64,000 nt of DNA from Quadrisphaera sp. RL12-1S (GTDB lineage: Bacteria; Actinomycetota; Actinomycetes; Actinomycetales; Quadrisphaeraceae). Location of the stretch: contig NZ_JACNME010000006.1 in assembly GCF_014270065.1 (NCBI RefSeq), positions 186,001 through 250,000 on the forward strand. Reading direction: 5' to 3'. Numbering within the stretch: position 1 is the stretch's first letter; every line of letters begins with the position of its first letter. The notes beneath the pieces are model-generated. The model was not told the DNA's origin and did not search any database. It worked only from the letters and a program-made list of their open reading frames with translations. Position numbers and translations under genes: made by a program. Below are positions 1 to 8,985 of this stretch, piece by piece.

Positions 1-681
1 GCGGGCGACCCGGTGGCGATGGTGCACTGCAACAACGGCGCGTCCGAGCTCAACGCCTGGGCGGGCCTGTTCAAGCAGTTCGCGGCAGCCGCCGGCACCC
101 CGCTGGACGACACGACGGTCTTCCGCACCCTCTTCGAGGCCTCGCTGGAGGGCGCCGCGGACGGCGGCGGGATGCTCGCCTACAACTACCTCTCCGGTGA
201 GCCGATCACCGAGCTCGAGGAGGGCCGGCCGCTCTTCCTGCGCACCCCGGGCAGCCCCTTCGACCTGTCCACCTTCATGCGCACGCAGATCTACGCGGCC
301 TTCGCCACGCTGCGGATCGGCATGGACGTGCTGACCGCCGAGGGCGTCCGGCTGGACCGGATGTTCGCCCACGGCGGCGTCTTCGGGACCAAGGGCGTCG
401 CGCAGCGCCACCTCGCCGCAGCCATCGACACCCCGGTGTCGGTGGGGGACGTCGCCGCCGAGGGCGGGGCCTGGGGCATCGCCGTGCTCGCCGCCTACAC
501 GGCCGCGGCCGACGCCGGTGACCGGCGGTCGCTGGCCGGCTACCTCGACGAGGCCGTCTTCGCCGACGCCGCGCTCGAGACCCTCGACCCCGACGACGGC
601 GACGTCGCCGGCTTCGACGCGTACCTGCGGCGCTACGTGGCGGCCCTGCCGGTGGAGCGGGCGGCGGTCGAGCACTCCTGA
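1..681 (+). CDS. FGGY-family carbohydrate kinase (xylulokinase-like), 5' truncated by window edge
   Basis: The reading frame is already open at base 1, so only the last 226 residues or so are present. They correspond to the C-terminal actin-fold domain of FGGY sugar kinases, which phosphorylate pentoses or related sugars with ATP in the cytoplasm. Supporting features are the glycine-rich GGVFGTKG segment near residue 125, which lies at the nucleotide site in this family, and the following EGGAWGIAVLAAY helix typical of xylulokinase and ribulokinase relatives. The stop is TGA at 679-681. The sugar cannot be assigned because the N-terminal half is missing. An internal ATG at position 19 is not a credible start. 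Confidence 0.85.
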   Translation, partial: AGDPVAMVHCNNGASELNAWAGLFKQFAAAAGTPLDDTTVFRTLFEASLEGAADGGGMLAYNYLSGEPITELEEGRPLFLRTPGSPFDLSTFMRTQIYAAFATLRIGMDVLTAEGVRLDRMFAHGGVFGTKGVAQRHLAAAIDTPVSVGDVAAEGGAWGIAVLAAYTAAADAGDRRSLAGYLDEAVFADAALETLDPDDGDVAGFDAYLRRYVAALPVERAAVEHS

Positions 682-756
682 GGCCGGCGGGTCCCCGTCC
701 GGTGTCTGCCGGACGGGGACCTGCGCCCCGGCCCCGCGCGTGCCGATGACACGGGA

Positions 757-1914
757 GTGGTGGGGGTCACGACGCTGGTGCGCCGCTGGAGCGCCGGGTT
801 CGACTGGCGCACGGGCCTGCTCGCGGTGCTCTTCGGCGCCGGGGTGGTCGAGGTGCTCATCGGCGCGCAGCTGAGCCGGGCCGGCGTGCTGGACGTGGCC
901 ACGTCCACGATGCTCGCCGTCGCGGCCGTCTGGGCCGCTCTGCTCAGCTGGTGCCTGCTGCGCCGCCACCTCGCCGAGGGCGAGGCCCTGGTGCAGCTGT
1001 GCGCGGTGGCCGCGCTGCTGGTGCTGGAGTCGGTGCTCGTGCCGGACACCACCTGGCAGTGGGTGTGCGCCACCGTGCTCTTCGTGGTGCCGGTGGCGGG
1101 GGTCATGTTCCTGCGGCGGTCGCTGCTCGCCCTCCTCACCGCCGGCGTGGTGGCGGGCCAGGTGGTCGTGGTGGTCGCCCGCCACCAGGACCCGCGGCTG
1201 GCCGCCTACGCCCTCTCCGCGGTGCTGCTGTGCTCGCTGGTCCCCGTCGTCGTCGTGTTCGTGCTCGCCACGGCCGTGCGCGGAGCGCAGGCGCGGGCGG
1301 AGCACCTGGCGCGGACCGATGCCCTCACCGGGCTGCTCAACCGCCACGGACTGGGCGAGGCCGCGGCCGCGACCGTCTCCGAGGCCGTGGCGGCGGCCGC
1401 GGAGGGGCGGGGCGGCGCCGTCCTCGGGGTCCTGGTGGCCGACGTGGACAGGTTCAAGGCCGTCAACGACACCTGGGGCCACGGCGTGGGCGACCGGGTG
1501 CTCGCGCGCACGGCGCTCGCCCTGCGCGCCGGTGTGCGCGAGCGCGACCTCGTGGTGCGCCTCGGCGGGGAGGAGTTCGCCGTGGTCGGCACCTGGCCCG
1601 ATGACGCCGCGGTCGCCGCCGCCGCCGAGCGCCTGCGAGCGGCGGTCGAGCGGGTGGACGAGCCCGGCGTGCCGCGGGTGACCGTCAGCGTGGGCACGGC
1701 GGACCGACCCGCCGGCGGGTTGGCGGGCACCGCGGCCCAGACGGCCTCAGAGGTGCTGGGGTGCCTCGTCGACGAGGCCGACCAGGGTCTCTACGACGCC
1801 AAGCACGCGGGCCGCAACTGCGTGCGGCGCAGCACCCGGCCCCGGTCCCCCGAGCAGACCGCCGAGCAGACCGCCGAGCAGACCGCAGCGGCAGGGACCA
1901 GGATCGGTGCATGA
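757..1914 (+). CDS. Membrane-anchored diguanylate cyclase (GGDEF)
   Basis: The product should make cyclic di-GMP from two GTP at the inner face of the membrane. Residues 20-170 form about six hydrophobic segments without a recognisable sensor domain. The GGDEF domain follows, with DALTGLLNR near 188 and GGEEF at 270-274. An RxxD motif at 261-264 sits exactly five residues upstream, so a product-inhibition I-site is intact. The C-terminus carries three copies of a QTAE-type tetrapeptide. The start is uncertain: GTG at 757 is the longest form, and GTG at 778 has a better placed GGGGG. The TGA overlaps the ATG of fgd (ATGA), implying translational coupling. Confidence 0.88.
   Translation: MVGVTTLVRRWSAGFDWRTGLLAVLFGAGVVEVLIGAQLSRAGVLDVATSTMLAVAAVWAALLSWCLLRRHLAEGEALVQLCAVAALLVLESVLVPDTTWQWVCATVLFVVPVAGVMFLRRSLLALLTAGVVAGQVVVVVARHQDPRLAAYALSAVLLCSLVPVVVVFVLATAVRGAQARAEHLARTDALTGLLNRHGLGEAAAATVSEAVAAAAEGRGGAVLGVLVADVDRFKAVNDTWGHGVGDRVLARTALALRAGVRERDLVVRLGGEEFAVVGTWPDDAAVAAAAERLRAAVERVDEPGVPRVTVSVGTADRPAGGLAGTAAQTASEVLGCLVDEADQGLYDAKHAGRNCVRRSTRPRSPEQTAEQTAEQTAAAGTRIGA
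1851..1886 (+). repeat. 12-bp tandem repeat, three perfect copies, coding
   Basis: The unit CGAGCAGACCGC is repeated three times head to tail within the last codons of the diguanylate cyclase gene. It encodes a repeated Glu-Gln-Thr-Ala tail. Because the unit is a multiple of three, copy-number change would lengthen the tail without shifting frame. Confidence 0.9.
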
Positions 1915-2921
1915 GTGATGCGCGTCGTGAGCTGAAGCTCGGCTACAAGGCCTCCGCCGAGCAGTTCGACCCCGCCCAGCTGGCCGACTACGCCGTCCAG
2001 GCCGAGGAGTCCGGCCTGGACTCCGTGTGGATCTCCGACCACTTCCAGCCCTGGCGCCACGAGGGCGGGCACGCCCCCTCCGCGCTGAGCTGGCTGCCGT
2101 GGGTGGCCGCCAAGACCTCCCGGGTCGCGCTCGGCACCTCCGTGCTCACCCCCACCCTGCGCTACAACCCCGCTGTCATCGCCCAGGCCTTCGCCACCCT
2201 CGGCTGCCTGGCCCCCGGCCGGGTCATCCTCGGCGTCGGCACCGGTGAGGCCCTCAACGAGCACGCCGTCGGCTCGGCCTTCCCCGAGACCCGCGAGCGC
2301 TTCGCCCGCCTGCGCGAGGCCGTCCGCCTCATCCGCCAGCTGTGGACCGAGGACCGCGTCACCTTCGAGGGCGAGTACTACCGCCTGCACGACGCCACCG
2401 TCTACGACAAGCCCCAGACCCCGGTGCCGGTGTTCATCGCCGCCGGCGGCCCCGGGGTCACCAAGTACGCCGGGCGCGCCGGCGACGGGTACATCTGCAC
2501 CTCCGGCAAGGGCATGGACCTGTACTCCCAGACGCTGCTGCCCTCGCTGCGCGAGGGGCTGGAGGCCTCCGGGCGCACCGAGGCCGACATCGAGCGGACC
2601 ATCGAGGTGAAGCTCTCCTACGACCGCGACCACGGGCGGGCCCTGGAGAACACCCGCTTCTGGGCGCCGCTGTCGCTGAGCGCGGAGCAGAAGGCCCAGG
2701 TGCACGACCCGGTGGAGATGGGCCGCCTGGCCGACGAGCTGCCCATCGAGCAGGTCGCCCAGCGGTGGATCGTCTCCGACGACCCCCCCGAGGTGGCCGC
2801 CGCGGTGAAGGGCTACGTCGAGGCCGGCTTCGACCACCTGGTCTTCCACGGCCCCGGCGCCGACCAGACCCGGTTCCTGACCCAGTTCACCGAGGACGTC
2901 GTCCCGCTGCTGCGCGGCTGA
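1911..2921 (+). CDS. fgd: F420-dependent glucose-6-phosphate dehydrogenase
   Basis: A luciferase-like TIM-barrel flavin-type enzyme that oxidises glucose 6-phosphate to 6-phosphogluconolactone while reducing coenzyme F420 in the cytoplasm. The 336 residues match the mycobacterial Fgd1 length and carry its diagnostic blocks: [12 protein letters not shown] near 7-18, [15 protein letters not shown] near 38-52, [13 protein letters not shown] near 70, [10 protein letters not shown] near 107, and [10 protein letters not shown] with ELPIEQ near the end. It identifies the host as F420-producing. The ATG at 1911 overlaps the stop of the preceding cyclase. The gene faces the next one tail to tail with a 22-bp gap. 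Confidence 0.96.
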   Translation: MSDARRELKLGYKASAEQFDPAQLADYAVQAEESGLDSVWISDHFQPWRHEGGHAPSALSWLPWVAAKTSRVALGTSVLTPTLRYNPAVIAQAFATLGCLAPGRVILGVGTGEALNEHAVGSAFPETRERFARLREAVRLIRQLWTEDRVTFEGEYYRLHDATVYDKPQTPVPVFIAAGGPGVTKYAGRAGDGYICTSGKGMDLYSQTLLPSLREGLEASGRTEADIERTIEVKLSYDRDHGRALENTRFWAPLSLSAEQKAQVHDPVEMGRLADELPIEQVAQRWIVSDDPPEVAAAVKGYVEAGFDHLVFHGPGADQTRFLTQFTEDVVPLLRG

Positions 2922-2943
2922 CCGGCCGCCGCCGTCGTCGTCG

Positions 2944-5900
2944 TCAGGCGATCTCGGTGAGCGCCCTGTCGACGGCGGCGACGAAGAAGTCGACGGCGGC
3001 CTCGTCGACGCACAGCGGCGGCTTGACCTTGAGCACGTTCTGGCGGTCGCTGGTGGGCTGCATGACCACGCCGAGGTCGAGGAGGCGGTCGCACAGCGCG
3101 GCCGTCTCCTCCCGGGCGGGCTCGAGGGTCACGCGGTCGCGCACCAGCTCCAGGCCCAGGTAGAGGCCCTCGCCGTGCACGGCGCCGACCAGCGGGTGGC
3201 GCTCGGCGAGGGCGGCCAGCCCTGCCTTGAGCCGCGCCCCGACCACGCGCGCGTTCTCCTGCAGCTGCTCGCCCTGCAGCACGTCGAGCACCGCCATCGC
3301 CACCGCGCAGGAGACCGGGCTGCCCCCGGTGGAGGCGAAGAAGTAGCCGGCGTCGCGGTAGCGGGCGGCGACCTCGCGGGTGGTGATGACCGCGCCGACG
3401 GGGTGGCCGTTGCCGACCGACTTGGCGACGGCGACGACGTCGGGCACCACGCCCTGCTGCTCGAAGCCCCAGAACGTCGACCCGAGGCGGCCGTAGCCGA
3501 CCTGCACCTCGTCGGCGATCGCCAGGCCGCCGTGCCGGCGGACGGCGGCGTAGACGGCCTCCAGGTAGCCGGGCGGCAGCGGCATGCCCCCGGCGTTGCC
3601 GTAGAACGCCTCGGCGATGAAGCCCGCCGGCGGCGTTCCCGCGGCGGCCAGGGCGTCGATCGCGGCGACGGCGTCAGCGGCGTAGCGGCCCAGGTCGTCC
3701 CCGCGGGCGGCGCGGTAGCGGCCGCGGTAGGCGTTGGGCGCCTCCACGGTGTGCACCCACGCCGGGCGGGTCTCCAGCGCGGCGGGGTTGTCGGCCACGG
3801 ACGTCGAGACGGCGTCGGAGGCGAAGGTCCACCCGTGGTAGGCCTCGCGCACCGCCACCACGTCGGGCCGGCCCGTGGCGACGGTGGCCAGGCGGATGGC
3901 CAGGTCGGTGGCCTCCGACCCGGAGTTCACCAGGAACACCGTGTCGAGGGGGTCCGGCAGCAGCGACGCGAGCCGCTCGGACAGCTCCACCACCCCGGCG
4001 TAGTGGAAGCGGGAGTTGGTGTTGAGCCGGGCCAGCTGCCGGCTGGCAGCGGCCGCGATGCGGGGGTGGGCGTGCCCGGCCACGGTGACGTTGTTGAGCA
4101 TGTCGAGCAGCACCCGGCCGTCGGTGGTGGCCAGGTGGTGGCGCCAGCCGCGCTCGATGCGCGGCGCCTCGACCGCCCCGGAGTAGTAGTGCTCCTGCAC
4201 CTCGGCGAGCACGCCGGCGTCGCGGCGCTCGAGCAGCTCGTGCGCGGCCTCCCGCGCCGAGGGGCGGGCCGGTCCGGCGGGCAGGGAGAGCAGCGCGGCG
4301 GGGTCTGACGTGCGCGCCAGCCAGCCGGGTGCCTCGGCGGCGGTGACCAGCAGCGGCACGGCCCCGCCACCCCCGGCACCAGCGCCGACGAGGTGCTGCA
4401 CGGCGAACCGCTCCCCCGCCGCCAGCTCCGCCAGCGCGCGCCCGGCGGTCACCGCGCCGGTCTCGGACAGCAGCGCCGGGTCGGGGTCCTCCAGGGCCAG
4501 CACCAGGCGGTGCTCACCGGCGGTGAGGACCAGCCCGTCGGCGGTGCGCTCGAGGGTCCCCGCCCACGGCGCCCGCAGCACCAGCGGCCGGGCGGTCCAG
4601 ACCTCCACGCCCGTGGCCACCGTGGCGGGTGCCGCCGCGGACAGCGCCGGGCTCCCGGCCAGGCGCGCCTCGCCCCAGCGGGTCACCACCGCGCGGGCGC
4701 CCTGCTCGAGGTGCGCCGCGGCCAGCTCGGCCACCAGCCCGGGACGCAGGAACGCCCCGCCGTCGAGCGCCTCGGAGTCCCACGCGAGGTCGAGCACCAC
4801 CGCGCCGGCCAGGTCCGCCACCAGCTCCTCGGCGGCAGCCGGTGCGCCCGGCCCGGCAGCCGTCGTCGTCGTGGCGGTGGACGACGACGGGGCGGGCACG
4901 CCCAGCGCGTGCTGCAGCACCGCCGTGACCACGTCCACGGGGACGGCGGTGGCCTGCTCGTAGATGCGCCACTCGTTCTCCTCCAGCCGCGAGCTGGCGT
5001 AGGTGTTGGCGCCGTCCACCTCCACCTGGTGGCTGCCGCTGGTGACCAGCACCGCCGCGCGCAGCACCACCAGCGGCCACAGCGCCGCCACCTCGGCCCC
5101 CGACAGCGGGCGCACGGCGTGGTAGGCGCGCACCGCCGGCAGCACCGCGGACGGCCCGGCGTGGAGCACGCCGTCGTGATGGAGCAGGGAGGAGACGGTG
5201 ATGGCCAGCTCCGCCACCGTCCACGTGCGCACGAGGTCGGAGACGTCGATGAGGCCGTCCAGCGTGCGGGCCGCCCAGGGCACGCCCCGCGCGGCGGCGG
5301 CGGCCGGGTCCTCCAGGACGAGGTTGTCGTCCGTGAGGTCCAGGTGCACCGCCTGCTGCGGCAGCTGGTCCGCCACCGCGGTGACGCGGTCCCAGGCCTC
5401 TCGCGCGGTCACCAGGACGGCGTCGCGGCGGTCGGCGGGCAGGGACGCGGCCATGAGCTCCACGGCGCGCAGGGCGTGCTGCGGGTCCCACTCGAGCACC
5501 CGCTGCAGGCCCGGGTGGTCCCACCCCTGCAAGGCCAGGTCCACGCGGGCGGCCACCTCGCCCATCCGCGCCACGAGCGAGGGGTGCAGGTGGCCGCGGT
5601 CGACGGCGGTGCCACCCGGCAGGAAGCGGATCAGGCGCGCCGTCACCTCGCCGTGGGGCGTGGGCACGCGCTGGCGCAGCGGGGTGCCGTCGCCGTCGCG
5701 CAGCACCGTGGACACGCGCAGGTCCGGGCAGCGGCGGGCGAGGAGGTCGGCGCCCTCGTCGTGCGCCTCCACCTCGAGGGCCGAGACGGACGGGTTGGTG
5801 GCCTTGAGCACGGCGACCACCCCGCTCTGGCCGGGGGACCCGCCCTCGCCGTCGTCGTGACGGGTGAGGAGGAAGTTGGCGTCCTGCTGGCTGCCCAGGG

Positions 5901-6024
5901 AGCGGGCGCGCACCTCCAGCCCGAAGCGCTCGCGCGCCACGGCCTGCGCCCAGGCCTCGTCCAGGGGCAGCGGGGGCACGTGGTCAGTGGTGAAGTCGAA
6001 CCCGGGCACGGCGGAGGATGGCAC
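2944..6024 (-). CDS. Fusion protein: APH-like kinase, middle beta domain, class III aminotransferase
   Basis: A 1026-residue cytoplasmic multidomain protein. Residues 25-370 resemble aminoglycoside/choline kinase-like phosphotransferases, with VHLDLTDDNLV as the catalytic loop and an LIDVSDLVRTW block as the metal-binding segment. Residues 375-395 are a Ser/Thr-rich linker. Residues 396-600 form a beta-rich region resembling the M23-peptidase-like middle domain of known fusions of this type, but I see no HxxxD or HxH metal site. Residues 605-1026 are a PLP-dependent class III aminotransferase, with the Schiff-base lysine in VAVAKSVGNGHP. The family relates to phosphoethanolamine or hydroxylysine phospho-lyases. 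Phosphorylation then PLP elimination is a reasonable inference, but the substrate is unknown. The start is GTG. Confidence 0.88.
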   Translation of the reverse strand: MPSSAVPGFDFTTDHVPPLPLDEAWAQAVARERFGLEVRARSLGSQQDANFLLTRHDDGEGGSPGQSGVVAVLKATNPSVSALEVEAHDEGADLLARRCPDLRVSTVLRDGDGTPLRQRVPTPHGEVTARLIRFLPGGTAVDRGHLHPSLVARMGEVAARVDLALQGWDHPGLQRVLEWDPQHALRAVELMAASLPADRRDAVLVTAREAWDRVTAVADQLPQQAVHLDLTDDNLVLEDPAAAAARGVPWAARTLDGLIDVSDLVRTWTVAELAITVSSLLHHDGVLHAGPSAVLPAVRAYHAVRPLSGAEVAALWPLVVLRAAVLVTSGSHQVEVDGANTYASSRLEENEWRIYEQATAVPVDVVTAVLQHALGVPAPSSSTATTTTAAGPGAPAAAEELVADLAGAVVLDLAWDSEALDGGAFLRPGLVAELAAAHLEQGARAVVTRWGEARLAGSPALSAAAPATVATGVEVWTARPLVLRAPWAGTLERTADGLVLTAGEHRLVLALEDPDPALLSETGAVTAGRALAELAAGERFAVQHLVGAGAGGGGAVPLLVTAAEAPGWLARTSDPAALLSLPAGPARPSAREAAHELLERRDAGVLAEVQEHYYSGAVEAPRIERGWRHHLATTDGRVLLDMLNNVTVAGHAHPRIAAAASRQLARLNTNSRFHYAGVVELSERLASLLPDPLDTVFLVNSGSEATDLAIRLATVATGRPDVVAVREAYHGWTFASDAVSTSVADNPAALETRPAWVHTVEAPNAYRGRYRAARGDDLGRYAADAVAAIDALAAAGTPPAGFIAEAFYGNAGGMPLPPGYLEAVYAAVRRHGGLAIADEVQVGYGRLGSTFWGFEQQGVVPDVVAVAKSVGNGHPVGAVITTREVAARYRDAGYFFASTGGSPVSCAVAMAVLDVLQGEQLQENARVVGARLKAGLAALAERHPLVGAVHGEGLYLGLELVRDRVTLEPAREETAALCDRLLDLGVVMQPTSDRQNVLKVKPPLCVDEAAVDFFVAAVDRALTEIA

Positions 6025-6114
6025 TTCCCGCGGCCGCGGTTCAACGCGCCCCCGTCCTGGGTCCGCCGCGACGCCTGACGATCACCGGTCCGTCACCAGC
6101 CGGTCACGAGCCGC

Positions 6115-7605
6115 TCAGGGCCGGGCGGCTCGCCGCGCCGCCCAGCCGAGGAGCCGCTCCAGGGGGCCGCGGCCGGCGAAGCGCACCCACAGCGGGCACG
6201 CCACCAGGGCGGTCACCGCGAAGAGCGTCCACAGCTGCCAGCTGCCGGCCAGCCACGACGGCTCCCCGGAGCCGCCGTAGGCGTCGTGGGAGGTGAACGC
6301 GAGCGCGACCACGTGCGTGCAGTAGGCCGTGAGCGGCATGGACCCGACGGCCACGAGCGGCGCCACCAGCCAGGCCGCGCGGCGGCGGCCCAGCGCGTCG
6401 GCCAGCCACAGGCACGCACCCAGCACCGCCAGCGCCACCCCGCCGGAGCCGAGCACCTCGGGGGTGGCGGCGGAGTGGGCCTGCGCTCCGAGGAACTGGT
6501 CGAGGCTGAGCGCGTCCCGCCAGCTGCCGCTCCCCCCGGCGCCGTCACCCCCGCCGGGGTCGCCCTGGGAGCCGTCTTCGTTGAAGGCACTGGGCCCGTC
6601 GTCCGCGGCGCAGTAGACGGTGCCCTCCGACCAGCGCTGGCAGGTGGAGCCGGACAGGTCCACGTCCCGGCCCGGCACCAGCCCCGGGCCGGAGGTGCCC
6701 GAGCCGCCCGCCCCCGTCCCCACCGCCGGCCCCGCCCCCGCAGCGGACGACGACGACGCCGCCGACGACGAAACCGACGACGCCGCCGACGCCGAGGCGG
6801 GGTCGACCGACGGGAAGGCCTGCGTCAGCGCCCACGAGCCGCCGTACCCGAGCACGGCCAGCAGCACCCCGCCCACCACCAGCGCCCGGCGCACGCGGGT
6901 GGCCGACAGGTCGCAGCGGCCCACGGCCAGGCCGGCGAGCACGAAGGCCGCCCACACGAGGACCGGGTAGGGCCCCTGCACCGCCAGCGACCCGAACGCC
7001 CCGCCGAAGCCGACCCACCCCCCAGCGCCCTCCACCGCCGAGAGCAGCGCCCTCAGCGGCGCGACGACCAGCGCGACCCCCGCGGCGGCCAGCAGCAGCG
7101 TCCGCGGACGGACGCGCAGCAGCGGCACGCACAGCACCAGCAGCAGCGCGTAGTGCTCGAGGATGACCGCGACGGGTGAGCTGAGGAACTGCAGCAGGCC
7201 GCCGAGCACGAACAGGCAGACCGCGCGCACCAGCACGCGCACCCGCGCGGCCACCACGGCGTCGTCGTCGGGAGGGGTGGTGCGTCCGGTCATGAGCGCC
7301 ACCGAGACCCCGGCGAGGGTGGCGAAGAGGATCGAGCTCCGCCCGTGCACCACGCCTGCCCAGGTGGCGGGGTCGGCGGCCAGCAGGGTGGGCGCGCCGG
7401 AGGCGTGGGCGGCGAACATGCCGAGCACCGCCAGGCCCCGGGCCAGGTCGACGCCGCGCAGGCGCGGTCGGGGGACCGCAGCGGGCTCCCCCGTGGCGCC
7501 CCCGCCGGTGCCGGTGTCTGTGCCGGTGTCCGTGCCGGCGCCTGTTCCGGTGCCGCCGTCGGGCCGGGGCGCGGGCAGGAGCGCCTCGGCGCCGGTCGTC
7601 GTCAC
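6115..7605 (-). CDS. Multi-spanning membrane protein, heparan-glucosaminide acetyltransferase/DUF418-like
   Basis: A polytopic membrane protein of 496 residues. After a low-complexity Gly/Thr/Asp N-terminus, the block LRGVDLARGLAVLGMFAAH near residue 50 is the signature of the YeiB/DUF418 and heparan-alpha-glucosaminide N-acetyltransferase superfamily, which moves acyl groups across the membrane. About ten hydrophobic helices follow. An insertion of about 100 residues, very rich in Ser, Ala and Gly and carrying two cysteines (TCQRWSEGTVYC), interrupts the helices around residues 270-370 and probably forms an extracytoplasmic loop. The acyl acceptor is unknown. The GTG start has no strong ribosome-binding site, and the gene seems monocistronic. 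Confidence 0.8.
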   Translation of the reverse strand: MTTTGAEALLPAPRPDGGTGTGAGTDTGTDTGTGGGATGEPAAVPRPRLRGVDLARGLAVLGMFAAHASGAPTLLAADPATWAGVVHGRSSILFATLAGVSVALMTGRTTPPDDDAVVAARVRVLVRAVCLFVLGGLLQFLSSPVAVILEHYALLLVLCVPLLRVRPRTLLLAAAGVALVVAPLRALLSAVEGAGGWVGFGGAFGSLAVQGPYPVLVWAAFVLAGLAVGRCDLSATRVRRALVVGGVLLAVLGYGGSWALTQAFPSVDPASASAASSVSSSAASSSSAAGAGPAVGTGAGGSGTSGPGLVPGRDVDLSGSTCQRWSEGTVYCAADDGPSAFNEDGSQGDPGGGDGAGGSGSWRDALSLDQFLGAQAHSAATPEVLGSGGVALAVLGACLWLADALGRRRAAWLVAPLVAVGSMPLTAYCTHVVALAFTSHDAYGGSGEPSWLAGSWQLWTLFAVTALVACPLWVRFAGRGPLERLLGWAARRAARP

Positions 7606-7696
7606 GCGCGAACGCTAGTGATCAGGGGGCCCCGCGGCCGTCAGCCCGAGGGCGGACCGCCTGGCGTGTCGCGTCATCCCGGCGGGACGGGCCGGG

Positions 7697-8824
7697 TCAG
7701 AGCCAGCCGCGGCGCCGGAAGGCCACGAAGAGGCCGACGGACAGCGCGAGCATGAGCAGCAGCGCCACCGGGTAGCCCCACGGGTGGTCGAGCTCGGGCA
7801 TGTACTTGAAGTTCATGCCGTACAGGCCGCTGATGAGGCTGGGCGTGAAGAGGATGGCCGCCCAGGAGGAGATCTTCTTGACCTCCTCGCCCTGGGCGTA
7901 GCTGGCCTCGGTCATCGCCTTGATCTCCTCGTTCTGGCGCTGCCCCACGAGGATGGCGTTGACCTGGAGGATGTCGCGCAGCTGGTTGCGGTAGCCGTCG
8001 ATGCGCTCCGCGGCCACCGTGACGTGGTCGGCGACGTCGCGCAGGTAGCGCTGCAGCTCCTCGTCCACGCCGTACTTCTCGAACCCGGCGGTGAGCCCGG
8101 CGAGGATCGACACCAGCGGCGTCACCGCCCGCTGGAAGTCGACCACCTCCTGGGAGAGCTCGTAGATGCGCCGCGAGACCTGCGGGTCGCCGCTGAACAC
8201 CTGCGACTCGATCTCGTCGATGTCGGTGCCGAGGCCGCGCAGCACCGGGCCGTACCCGTCGACCACGGCGTCGAGGATGGCGTAGAGCACCGCCTCCGTG
8301 CCGCGGGCGAGCAGCTCCGGGTCCGCCTCGAGGCGCCGGCGGACGGCGGACAGGTCCGGGCTCTCGGCGTGGCGGACGGTGATGACGAAGTCCGGGCCGA
8401 TGAACAGGTGCAGCTCGCCGAACTCCACCTCCTCGGCGTCGTCCACGTAGCGGGCGGCGCGCAGCACCACGAAGAGGGTCTTGCCGTAGCGCTCGAGCTT
8501 GGGCCGCTGGTGGGCCACGACGGCGTCCTCGACGGCCAGCTCGTGCAGGTCGAACTCGTCCGCGAGCGCGGTGAGCTCCTGCGCGGCGGGCCGGTACAGG
8601 CCCATCCAGGCGGTGCGGCCGGGCTCCTCGCGCAGCGCGGCCACCGTGGCGGTGAGGTCGGGCGGGGACGCGACGCGCTCCCCGCCGCGGTAGACGCCGC
8701 TGTCCACGAGGCTGCTGCCGCGGACCGGGCGGGCCATGGGGATGGCGCCGTCCTGGGACAGGTCGCGCGAGGGGACCATGCCGCGTCGGCCCATCGAGGG
8801 CAGCGGCAGCCGGCGCCTGGCCAC
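7697..8824 (-). CDS. corA: CorA-family magnesium/cobalt transport protein
   Basis: A pentameric inner-membrane Mg2+ (Co2+) channel. The large cytoplasmic N-terminal funnel occupies residues 1-310, with the family block IDEIESQVFSG midway and a long coiled stalk helix. Two C-terminal membrane helices follow. The first ends in the invariant GMN selectivity motif (LYGMNFKYMPEL), and the protein finishes with a basic RRRGWL tail. I chose the GTG at 8824 because GGGAGG lies six bases upstream; this gives 375 residues. A longer open frame upstream lacks such a site and crosses a strong hairpin. Confidence 0.93.
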   Translation of the reverse strand: MARRRLPLPSMGRRGMVPSRDLSQDGAIPMARPVRGSSLVDSGVYRGGERVASPPDLTATVAALREEPGRTAWMGLYRPAAQELTALADEFDLHELAVEDAVVAHQRPKLERYGKTLFVVLRAARYVDDAEEVEFGELHLFIGPDFVITVRHAESPDLSAVRRRLEADPELLARGTEAVLYAILDAVVDGYGPVLRGLGTDIDEIESQVFSGDPQVSRRIYELSQEVVDFQRAVTPLVSILAGLTAGFEKYGVDEELQRYLRDVADHVTVAAERIDGYRNQLRDILQVNAILVGQRQNEEIKAMTEASYAQGEEVKKISSWAAILFTPSLISGLYGMNFKYMPELDHPWGYPVALLLMLALSVGLFVAFRRRGWL

Positions 8825-8880
8825 AGGGCACCTCCCGGGGATCTGAGCGGACGCGGTGTGCGGTGCGAGGACAGTGTGCC

Positions 8881-8947
8881 CCCCGCTGGGTGCAGGGTGG
8901 CCCTGACCCACTCCTACGGGACCAGGGCCACCCTGCACCAAGCGGGG
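8881..8947. terminator. 25-bp inverted repeat after the VOC gene
   Basis: The arms are 8881-8905 and 8923-8947, with one mismatch and a 17-nt loop. The inner 17 bp (core GGTGCAGGGTGGCCCTG) are perfect. It lies downstream of the VOC-protein gene and upstream of corA. No T-run follows on either strand, so it would be a non-canonical, hairpin-only terminator as is common in high-GC actinobacteria. The core resembles the hairpins at 44066 and 46086. Confidence 0.6.
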
Positions 8948-8985
8948 ACGGGACCGGATCCACCCACCGGCCGTCCCCCGCGGGC

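Noticed and set aside
4393-6078. Long plus-strand open frame opposite the aminotransferase fusion
   Set aside because: It mirrors the codon bias of the minus-strand gene (antisense frames stay open in very GC-rich DNA), has no recognisable domain and no ribosome-binding site.
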